DNA of 17,503 bases from Cochliopodium minus (Eukaryota; Discosea; Himatismenida; Cochliopodiidae): positions 77,955 to 95,457 of the forward strand of contig JAMYWO010000058.1 of the NCBI GenBank assembly GCA_024220525.1, in the 5' to 3' direction. Of this stretch, positions 9,942-17,503 are shown one piece after another; the first letter of the stretch is position 1; each line of letters begins with the position of its first letter. The translations under genes were made by a program, and so were the position numbers. The notes below the pieces were generated by a model that saw only the letters and a program-made list of their open reading frames with translations, was not told the DNA's origin and made no database searches.

Positions 9942-10586
9942 ATGGCTGTAGTATTAAGGTAAAACTGCCAAAAATAAAAATATATAATATAAAATACTCT
10001 TTTTTTGAATCTATGGGAAGACAGAATCAAATTTATAAATACCCTCATCCAAAGAACAAAAAAAATATTAGAACTAAAATAAAAATTTATAATATAAAAT
10101 TTTTTTATTTAAATAATATTTACAGTTTGTTGTTTATCAAAAATTAAAATTTTTTTTTTCATACTCTTTAAAAAATACAAAAAAGACAATATATTTTTCT
10201 CAATTTCTCAAATATAATCTATTTTAAACAATCAAGATCTTGTTTTTCAAATAATATAAAATAAACATAATCAAAAATATTTACAAATTTTTTCTTTCTT
10301 CAAATATTATAGAATCAAGTTTCCTCCAACCTATCCATTAATTTATAAAACTGTAAGATTGGATGAAAATTTAACAGTAACAAATGCTGTAAAAAGAATA
10401 GCCGAAGATCTTCATTTGCCCCAAGATGATACTGATCATATTGGATTATATCTTCCAAGTGATCTGACATGGTTAGATAATTCTAATAAGCTTTCAGAAT
10501 ACCCTAATCTAGCAGAAGTTGACGAAATAGAATACAAAGATAGAAGACAAAATGAATCTGGTGGAGGATGTTGTCAGATTCTATAA
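9942..10586 (+). CDS. Small talin-F0-like ubiquitin-fold protein with C-terminal CAAX box
   Basis: A 17-nt first exon (9942-9958, MAVVL plus two bases of an Arg codon) and a second exon 10313-10586, across a 354-nt GT-AG intron, give 96 residues and TAA. The sequence aligns by eye to the talin F0 domain over its whole length: MAVVLRIK to MVALSLKI, the L-T-V-x-x-A-V-K-R-I helix, IGLYLPSD to FGLFLSDD, WLD to WLE, and DEIEYKDRRQ to DTMEYRKKQR. F0 has a ubiquitin/Ras-association-like fold and binds Rap1 in talin. A Gly-rich linker (ESGGG) then leads to CCQIL. CQIL is a CAAX box whose final Leu favours geranylgeranylation, and the preceding Cys could be acylated. Expected location: inner face of a membrane. 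A membrane-anchored ubiquitin-fold protein or another RA-like domain is the main alternative. Confidence 0.8.
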
Positions 10587-10972
10587 TTATAATTTAAAAA
10601 AAAAATGATAAAATAAGTATTTGGGGACATACCAATTTAATATATAGTAAATAATAAAATAATTTTGTTTCAAATATAAATCTTCTTTTTTCTTTTTATA
10701 TTTCTATTCTTTGTACAAGAGAGATATCTTAATTCCTCGTTGTATATGATTTAATTCTGGTCTTATCTTCCTTGGTCCTATCTTTGAGGAAGTGATAAAA
10801 ATGTTGGTTGCTTTCTTCTTTAATGAATCTTTGCTCGGGAAATTTCTTCTTTCATAAATTTTTCTATAATAATTGTTTTATAGGGTATCCATTTTGAATT
10901 ATCCATCTTTCATGCGAATATCTTGAAAATTAAAAAAAAATCCGTGTTATAAATAAAATCAAGGAATTATTT
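10587..10972. other. Intergenic, between the F0-CAAX gene and the kelch gene
   Basis: After the F0 stop comes an A/T-rich tail with an AATAAA at about 10652. Bases about 10715-10920 are less extreme in composition. On the minus strand they hold an open frame of about 55 codons that contains no ATG; I found no splice partner and recognise no domain. The last 50 bases are the kelch gene's leader. Confidence 0.5.
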
Positions 10973-13268
10973 ATGAAAACCTTGGAAACAAATGAGCCAA
11001 ATACAAAGAATGATATCATTTCTGGTAAATTGGATTGGAAAAAATTGGAATATCATAGAAAGAGCAAGGTTTGAAAACATAGATAGTGATCAGATCCCCC
11101 AATAACTTTTGATCTAATCTCTTTTATAAAATAAAGATACCTTATAGAAGAAGGATGGTTGGCTGTTGTATAGGAGATAGTTTTTATTCACTATTTGGAA
11201 AACATTTAGAAGATTCGAATGATGTATACAGATTCGATATAAGTAAACATCCCATTCCTTAAATATACTTTTGAAGATCCATTTAAAACTAATTTTTAAC
11301 CTAATCTTCATGAAGAAAAGAGAATATGGCATCTAATTCAGGCAAAATCAAAAGAAAAGCCAGAAAGGAGGAATGCTGCATGTTTCACATCTATTGATAA
11401 TGATATTTATGTATTTGGTGGGTAATCAAACTATTCTGTTTCATATTTTAATTTTTTATTTTATTTTTAAGTTAATTTCCAAAAATGGAATGATCATTAT
11501 AAAAATGATTTTTTTTTTAATCAAACTTTAATAACTTGGTTGAATAACCTTATCTAAATCGATCATTTGAAAATACATTCAATTCTTTTTTTTTTAAAGA
11601 TATTGTGGAAAATCTAAAAAAAAATTTCTAGACGATATTCAAAAATTTGATACAGGTAAAAAGTTCAAAAAATAAAAATCTTTTGTAAATTGATTTTTTA
11701 TAATTTTTTTTTTTTTGGAAAAGTATCCCTTAAATGGACCAAATTGAACCCTAAAGGTGAAAACCCACTTGGGAGGTACGGAGCTACATTATGTGGCAAA
11801 GATGGGTTCTTGTATCTCTTTGGAGGATGGACAGGTAAAAATCTTGGGAAAATTTGAAAATAAAATAAAATTGAAATGTAAATTATAACTCAAAAAAGTT
11901 GTCAAAAATTAATTTAACAACAATGAATTAAAAATTTAAAATTAAATTAAAAATTTAAAATTAAATTAAAAATATAAATTAAATTAAAAATTAAAAATTA
12001 AATATAAAATAAAATTTTGATAATTAAAAAGTTTAAATATAAAATTTAAAAAGTTTAAAAATTCATTTAAGAATAATAAATTAAATTTTTAAATTATTTT
12101 TTAGTTTTGGGAAGAATGAATGAATTGTTCAGGTACAGTATCAAAGAAAACAGGTGGATCAAGCTATTATCAGAGGGATTCGCCCCTCCAGAAAGGTGCT
12201 ACCACACCGCCATCATATTTAGAGATGATATATACATCTATGGTGGTAGTTCGGACAAAAGCAAACAAAATGACATGTTGAGATATTCTATCGGTAATTT
12301 TTTTTAATTTTTGTTTTTTTATTTTTTATTTTTTTGTTTTCCATTTTCATTTTTATTTATATTTCATTTTTTATATTTTTTCATTTTTATATTTTCATTT
12401 TTTTATTTATTTTATTTTCCTAATATTTTATTTTTACTTTTAAAAAGAAAATAATAAATGGAATTGTGTCGAATATAAGAATGAAAGAAATTATGAAATA
12501 CCCCTGCCAACAAGAAACCATTCCGCCTCCATTTATTCTAACAGCATGATCATCTTTGGAGGGCAGAACGAAGGAACAGGAATATCTAAAAAGATGTATG
12601 CGTTTCAATTCGATGAAGGAAGATGGTAAATTTTTTTTTTTTAAATTGTTTAATTTTAATAAAATTATTTTATTATTTTTTTTAAATTAATTAATTATTT
12701 CTTATAGATTTTTTTCAACTTTAATTTTTATATTACTTTATTGATATTATTTTTTAATTTAGAAGTAATATATCATTTATTTTTTAATACAATATTCTAT
12801 CATTTTTTTTTTATTATATTATTTATTTTTATTCACTTTATTTTATTTCATCTTATATTTTTCTTTTCTACATTTTTTTTTATTGTAATTATTTTAAATT
12901 TTCATGTTTTTTATTATTTTGTTTTGTTTGTTATTTTTTATTTATTTTATTTTCCAATAAGGGAAAAGATTCAAGTCACCAACAAACCCAAAAGCAGAAG
13001 GAGCCACATCTCCTTCGTTCACAACAAGAAACTCTACGTGTTCGGAGGCTACAACAGTAAAACACTGGCCGACATGTACACCACCCACATCATTTTGAGA
13101 TCATGGAATCCAAAGTCACACCAATTCTACCCTATCTCCTTTTCTAATCTCGTTTTTACTTTATTGCTCATTTATAATTCTCCTCATTGTGTTTTGGGAC
13201 TGTTGCCGAAACAAGTTTTGTTTCTGGTTTTGAGGTGGTTGTCCAAACTCTCTCATTGTGTTGCTTGA
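10973..13268 (+). CDS. Kelch-repeat beta-propeller protein (six repeats)
   Basis: Eight exons: 10973-11068, 11137-11242, 11316-11421, 11600-11655, 11724-11834, 12105-12293, 12448-12625 and 12962-13268, giving 382 residues and TGA. Six kelch units can be read, each with an R-x-x-(H/A) strand, then a diglycine, then W: PERRNAACF...YVFGG, GRYGATL...YLFGGW, PERCYHTAI...YIYGG, PTRNHSASI...IIFGG, SRRSHISFV...YVFGG. The first is degenerate (RRRMVGCC...SLFGK). Introns fall between blades or just after the diglycine. Six kelch repeats can close a propeller without another domain. Kelch propellers bind actin, Rab effectors or ubiquitin-ligase partners; which applies here is unknown. The N-terminal 32 residues are charged and carry no signal peptide. 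The last 55 or so residues, beyond TTHII, are read from T-rich DNA and look unlike the rest, so an intron or an earlier end may have been missed. Confidence 0.9.
11923..12000. repeat. Tandem repeat of an 18-19-bp AT unit in kelch intron 5
   Basis: About four imperfect copies of attaaattaaaaatttaaa run head to tail inside the 270-nt intron. It is a simple AT minisatellite with no coding content. It makes the intron A-rich in the sense strand, unlike most other plus-strand introns here, which are T-rich. Confidence 0.7.
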
Positions 13269-13432
13269 CATTTTTCCTTTTCTTTTCAACCTTCTTTCTC
13301 TTTTGTTTCTATTTTGTTTTCATTTTGTTTACTTTCTTTGACTCCCAACCTTCTTTTCCTTTTGTTTTCTTTCTCTTTTGTTTTTATATTCTATCTTTAT
13401 TTTTTTTGTACTTTTTCTTTGGCTTTTTGTAA
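13269..13432 (+). other. Long polypyrimidine tract with an internal duplication of about 59 bp
   Basis: After the kelch stop, about 165 bases are almost entirely T and C on the plus strand. A block starting caaccttctttt at 13287 recurs at 13346 in slightly altered form. Open frames here are Phe/Leu-only by composition and are not called. Such tracts can form triplex DNA or act as a transcription pause or 3' end. Here it lies between the kelch gene and the glycosyltransferase. Confidence 0.5.
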
Positions 13433-13976
13433 ATTAAAACTTTGTAATACTCTTTCATTACTTTCTTGATCAGTTTCCGATTTAAAGTTTTTTTTTTTTT
13501 AAAAAGGATAATTTGTTTAGCTAAAGTTAATCAATTTATTTGTGAAGAAAAAAAAATGGTCCATTAAAAAAAAAAAAAAGATTTAATATTTTTTTGATAA
13601 ATGAATGGATCATTGTTGTGAGCTTTGACCAAAGATTTCTTTATCATTGTATTAAAAAATATAAAAAAAATGGCCAGCAGACCATTCAAGATATTTATGT
13701 GCTTTCTTGTAAAAAAAAAAAAAACCAAATTTTATTCATCTATCATGATTATAACTTCCCAGATCTCAAATATGCAAATATAACACTCAATAAGAAATTA
13801 TATTTTTTCATCGCTCTATTTTCAAAAGGTCATTTATTTCTTGTTTGTGATAATCTCCATAAATCTATATTTTGGATCATCAAAGCAAAATGACGTCGAG
13901 AATGGCAAATCTATACATTTTCTATCCCCCCTTCAAATATAAAAAAATTTTTTTTTTTTTTTTTTTTTATCAAAAG
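13433..13976. other. Unassigned region upstream of the glycosyltransferase
   Basis: This probably contains the glycosyltransferase promoter and first exon. One candidate first exon is 13670-13708 (MASRPFKIFMCFL), followed by a good donor GTAAAA. It could join in frame to an acceptor ending at 13981. A 100-codon open frame at 13594-13893, lacking its own ATG start, has a less biased composition than its surroundings but resembles nothing I recognise. A 20-base T run at about 13948-13968 precedes the first certain glycosyltransferase exon and would serve as its polypyrimidine tract. Confidence 0.35.
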
Positions 13977-15976
13977 GAAAGGAAAACAAAAATGAATTAA
14001 AAGTGATCTGGGCTGCTCCCTTTCTTTCTTCTGGAGGATATTGTACAGAAGCAATAAATATTGTGTTGGGTTTAGCGAAATATCTCAACAACCTCAAAAT
14101 TTATCAATCTGGTACGAAAAAATCATGTAATAAAATTAATTGGTTTTTTTAAAAAAATCACATTAGGGGATATGATAAAGTGGGACGTAAAAAAATTTTT
14201 TTTTTTAATTTTTTTTTTTTTAATTTTTTTTTTTTTTTTATTTTTTTAATTTTATTTTTTAATTTTATTTTTTAATTTTTTTTTATTTTTTTTTTAAATT
14301 TTGTTTTTCAATTTTTTTTCATTTAAAATTGTTTGACAGTATTGGGACGATCTTGATAATGAAATTAGAGAAAAGTTGGATGTATTAAGTGCAAAAAAAA
14401 TAGATCAAGGAGATTCAATAGTTATTTGCCACTCCCAACGTAAAATTTTTAAAAAAAAATGAAATGAGTTAAAATTAAAATTAAAATTAAAAAAAATAAA
14501 AAAAAATTCATTTCTAAGCACAAAATTGGATATTTCCGAAGGAAATGACAAAAACCAATAAATATGAAAAATCGGGTCTTTGTCCCAATCCTTTTGAAAA
14601 CAAACCAAAATATTTTATAGGAAGAACTATGTACGAAACAGACAGTGTTCCAAAAGGTGACATTTAAACAAATTTCTTTTAATTTTTTTTTCATTATTAT
14701 TTTAATTTTTATTTTTGATTTTTTTTTTCATAAATTTTTATTTTTTTATTTTTCATTTTTTTATTTTTATTTTTTATATTTTTTTTGATTTTTGATTTTT
14801 GATTTTTATTTTTTATTTATTATTTATATTTTATTTTTTATTTTTTAAAATTATTTTAAAGAATGGTTGCCTGTGATGAAAGAATACGATGAGTTATGGG
14901 TCCCCTCAAATTTCAACAGAGAAATCTTCATCAAAAAGGGAATCGACCAATCAAAAATCAGAGTTTTCGGAGAACCAATAGATCACAAACACTTCGATCC
15001 AATCAAAACCAACAAAGCGATTAATCTCTTTCAATGTTTAGAAGAAAATTCCAACAAAAAATTAATTTTTCCTTCATTTGTTTTTGAATGTAAAATAGAT
15101 GAATCAAAAAAAGATTTTTTGTTGAGTGAAGATGATTATTCCTCTTTGAAAAAGAAGCACAAAAAATTTGTATTTTTATCTGTTTTTAAGTTTGAGGAGA
15201 GGAAGGGTTATAAATCGCTTATTTCTGCTTTTATGATCAATTTTTCTGGAATAAGGAGGTTTAACGAAGCAATTCTATTCATCAGGTAAATTTTTTTTTT
15301 TTTTTTTTTAAATATTTTTTTTATATTTTTTTTTTTTTAAAAAATGTTATAAATTTGATAGAACTAATTTAGATGACAAATCTCGTGCTGAAATAGAGAA
15401 ATATATCAAGAAGGAATATGAGAAAGACACGAACTATCCTATAATTGTATTTTTATCAAATCATTTTGATCCGCTCCATCTTCCAAGTTTGTACAAAGCA
15501 GCAGACTGTTTTATTTTGCCCACAAGGGGAGAAGGGCAAAAAAAAAATATTTATTTTTATTTTTCATTTAAAATGATATTTTTTAATGAAAATTTTATTA
15601 TTTTTAATTTTAGTATTTTTAAAATAGTTTTGGATTACCTTTAGCAGAATCATTGAGTATGGAATTGCCTGTCATTTCAACAAATTGGTCTGGTAGTTTG
15701 GAATTTCTAAATGAGAAAAACTCTGATCTGATCAGAGTGGACAGGATGATCAGCTCTGGGTTTGAAGATCACAAGTGGGCACATGTTTCTTTGGATCATT
15801 TGAAATCTTTAATGGATGGTGTCATCTCTAATTATGACAAAGCAAAACAAAAAGCTAAAGTTGGAAGGAAGAATATCATTGACAATTTTTCTCCAGATGT
15901 GATTGCTAAAAAGATGAGCATGAGATTGAGACATATCCATGATCAGTTTGTTAAAAAAGTTGATACACAAAAATAA
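13977..15976 (+). CDS. Glycosyltransferase family 4-type (group 1) protein, first exon not identified
   Basis: Seven exons join in frame: 13977-14111, 14167-14186, 14340-14439, 14519-14656, 14862-15285, 15362-15535 and 15628-15976, giving about 445 residues and TAA. GT-B fold landmarks appear in order: VIWAAPFLSSGGYCTEA (N-terminal Gly-rich loop), YFIGRTMYETDSVP, DELWVPSNFN, IRVFGEPIDHKHFDP, FLSVFKFEERKGY (start of the C-terminal Rossmann domain), LYKAADCFILPTRGEG and FGLPLAE. The last two join into E-G-F-G-L-P-L-A-E, the EX7E motif of retaining GT4 enzymes. The product would move a sugar from an NDP-sugar donor. Acceptor and donor are unknown, and no signal peptide or membrane segment is visible in the assigned part. 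The exon at 14167-14186 is only 20 nt. The sixth intron starts with GC rather than GT. The initiator Met must lie upstream, since no in-frame ATG precedes the Gly-rich loop. Confidence 0.93.
15536..15627 (+). other. GC-AG intron inside the EX7E motif of the glycosyltransferase
   Basis: The exon ends GGAGAAGG and continues GCAAAA, with no GT nearby. Joining to the acceptor aaaatag at 15627 restores GEGFGLPLAE exactly. The 92-nt intron therefore has a GC donor, the commonest non-canonical type in eukaryotes. A sequencing change of T to C would be the alternative. Confidence 0.8.
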
Positions 15977-16145
15977 AAAAATTATTTATTTCGAATCAAA
16001 AGAGTTTTTTTTACAACAAACCATCTCAACATTAATTTAGATTCTTCCTATTTGATTTTCTATCTAAGAAGGTGTAAATTTTCTAATAAAATACTAAGAG
16101 ATTAATAAAAATATGTTTAGATTTATTTCTTGTTTTTGTTTTTAA
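15977..16145. terminator. Convergent 3' region with candidate polyadenylation signals on both strands
   Basis: The glycosyltransferase (plus) and the Ras-like gene (minus) end 169 bp apart. AATAAA lies at 16085-16090 on the plus strand and at 16127-16122 on the minus strand, about 20 bases after the minus-strand stop. The two transcripts' 3' ends probably overlap. AATAAA is common by chance at this base composition, so the support is modest. Confidence 0.4.
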
Positions 16146-17345
16146 TCATATGAAAACACAATTTTTTTTTTCTCCAAATTTATAAGTGTTTTGAGGAGAT
16201 CTATTTTTAGTATTGTTTGTATTGTTGTTCATCTTGTGAATGAAAGACTGACTAAAAAAACTCTTGAAACAGCCATTCAAGAAATGAAGGAAAATCTCCA
16301 AGTCTTTTTCGGGGTTAATGATCAAACAATCCAAACCATTTTCTTTGCAGAACTTCTGCACTTCTTCTTCTTTAGTTTGGTTGAGGTTTTTATCTCTGTA
16401 AAGTCCGACCATCGTGTAGTTGGTGGCGGATTGGCAATATTTCAGAATTTTTTCGGTGAATTCACAAGCATCTTTGAATTGTTGTCTTTCGCTCATTTCA
16501 AAAGTCATCCTACAATTTTTTTTGAATAAAATTGAATCAAAAAAAAGATTTTTTTATTGAATAATTAATTTGTTAATTGAAAAAAAGACTTTTTATTTTT
16601 AATTTTTTTTTTATTGAATAATTAATATTATTTTATTAAATTTATTTATATTATTTTTCATTTTTTATTTTACCAAATAAAGGAAGAAGATTTCCATTGT
16701 AAAATGTCACCACAATAATGCACGCTAACTTTGGTGATATCATCCTCATTAAACTTGAGGCAGTTGAGAGAAGAGCCGTGAGAAACATTTCTCCATTTCA
16801 CATTAATTAATTGTTTGCATTCATTAAAATGAGTTTGCGCTGTTTCTTTGGGAGAGTCTGTATGTTCAAAGTTGTTACAATAATTGCACGACATCGAATT
16901 TTGTCCTTTTTTTAAAAAATTTATTATTTAGTTTTTTTATTTTTAGGTTTATTTATTTTTTAAATTTTTTTCATTTTTTTTTATTTTTGATTATTTTTTG
17001 ATTATTTTTTGCTAATTTTATTTTTTATTAATTTTATTTATTATTGTAATTTTTTTTATTATTTATTATTTATTATTTATTTTTTATTTTATTTTTTTAT
17101 TATTTCATTTTTAAATTATTTCATTTTTTTATTTTTTATATTTTATTTTTTTAGTAATTTTTTTATTTGAATAAATACCAACTTCAATATAATCGGAAGG
17201 CTCTTGGTGAAGTTTTTTAAACAGCAAAAGCTTCATCAAATCTCTTCCAGAATTCTCCTGCCAATTATTTGGCTTTTGTTGTTGTCCATAATAGTAACCG
17301 TTTGTATTGTTCATATTAATGAAGTCTTCTTCAGTATTCTTCAGG
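16146..17345 (-). CDS. Divergent Ras-like protein with CAAX box, 5' end outside the window
   Basis: Three exons: 17345-17179, 16905-16674 and 16509-16146, joined at phases 1 and 2, giving 253 visible residues and TGA. The first begins at an acceptor, so more exons lie to the right. The C-terminal half follows the Ras pattern: SFIWMTFEMSERQQF resembles the IILVYDITNRESF strand and helix; YTMVGLYRDKN sits where the G4 block VLVGNKxD belongs; EEEVQKFCKENGLDCLIINP matches the EEAxxFAxENxxxFxETS stretch; then FLHFLNGC. The tail is Asn-rich with basic residues and ends CVFI, a CAAX box. G4 is changed (LYRDKN), G5 SAK is replaced by INPEK, and no DTAGQE or P-loop is visible. It may be a pseudo-GTPase unless a P-loop lies in the missing exons. 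The middle part has a C-x2-C...H-x3-C cluster (CNYC, HFNEC) of zinc-finger spacing. Family placement is by eye. Confidence 0.6.
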
Positions 17346-17503
17346 CTTAAATTTTTAAAAAAAAAACAATTTATAAATTAAAAATAAAAAATAAAAAAAA
17401 AATAATAAATAAAAATTTCAAATATTAAAAAAAAATAAAAAATAAAAAAATAAAAAAAAAATTTAAAAAAATTAAAAATTAAAATAAAAAATAAAAATAA
17501 AAA
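17346..17503 (-). other. Intron of the Ras-like gene running off the right edge
   Basis: This is a low-complexity stretch rich in A on the plus strand, T-rich in the gene's sense strand. It leads into the acceptor at 17347-17346. No coding content is visible. Confidence 0.6.

Noticed and set aside
10715-10920. Minus-strand frame of about 55 codons in the gap before the kelch gene
   Set aside because: No start codon, no usable splice partner found and no recognisable domain.
12741-12961. 5' part of the open frame that precedes the last kelch exon
   Set aside because: It is kelch intron 7 read through; only the part after 12962 carries kelch sequence.

Overview
The window is AT-rich eukaryotic nuclear DNA. 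Short coding exons sit among low-complexity poly-A/T introns with GT...AG ends (about 45-420 nt). Genes stop with TAA or TGA, so this is not a ciliate code in which TAA is sense. Gene density and content (kelch, RCC1, RING/TRAF-zinc-finger, fimbrin-type CH domains, a Ras-like protein) suggest a free-living amoeboid protist, for example Anaeramoeba or an amoebozoan. That assignment is inference. I see no bacterial operon, tRNA, rRNA, CRISPR or transposon.

Layout, left to right. (1) 111-1794, minus: an RCC1-type propeller gene in seven exons, probably continuing past the left edge. (2) 1927-6562, minus: seven exons that join in frame into one 916-residue protein with RING, TRAF-type zinc finger, long coiled coil, acidic/Gln-Asn-rich linker and two fimbrin-like CH domains. 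(3) 6841-7165, plus, divergent from (2): NOP10 in three short exons. (4) 7331-9400, plus: a Thg1-family 3'-5' tRNA polymerase fused to a C-terminal HAD-like domain with degenerate motif I. (5) 9942-10586, plus: a 96-residue talin-F0-like ubiquitin fold ending in a CAAX box. (6) 10973-13268, plus: a six-repeat kelch propeller. (7) 13977-15976, plus: a GT4-type glycosyltransferase whose first exon is uncertain; one of its introns starts with GC. (8) 16146-17345, minus, cut by the right edge: a Ras-like protein with eroded G motifs and a terminal CAAX box. It converges on (7).

Nothing suggests co-regulation beyond the divergent (2)/(3) pair. Three products share a loose theme: protein (2) would bring a ubiquitin-ligase-type RING to actin, protein (5) would place a Rap/Ras-binding-type fold on a membrane, and protein (8) is a prenylated Ras relative. 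The most unusual items are the RING-TRAF-CH-CH fusion, the prenylated stand-alone F0 domain and the Thg1-HAD fusion. All gene models come from hand-joined exons: every internal junction keeps frame, but no transcript evidence was available.
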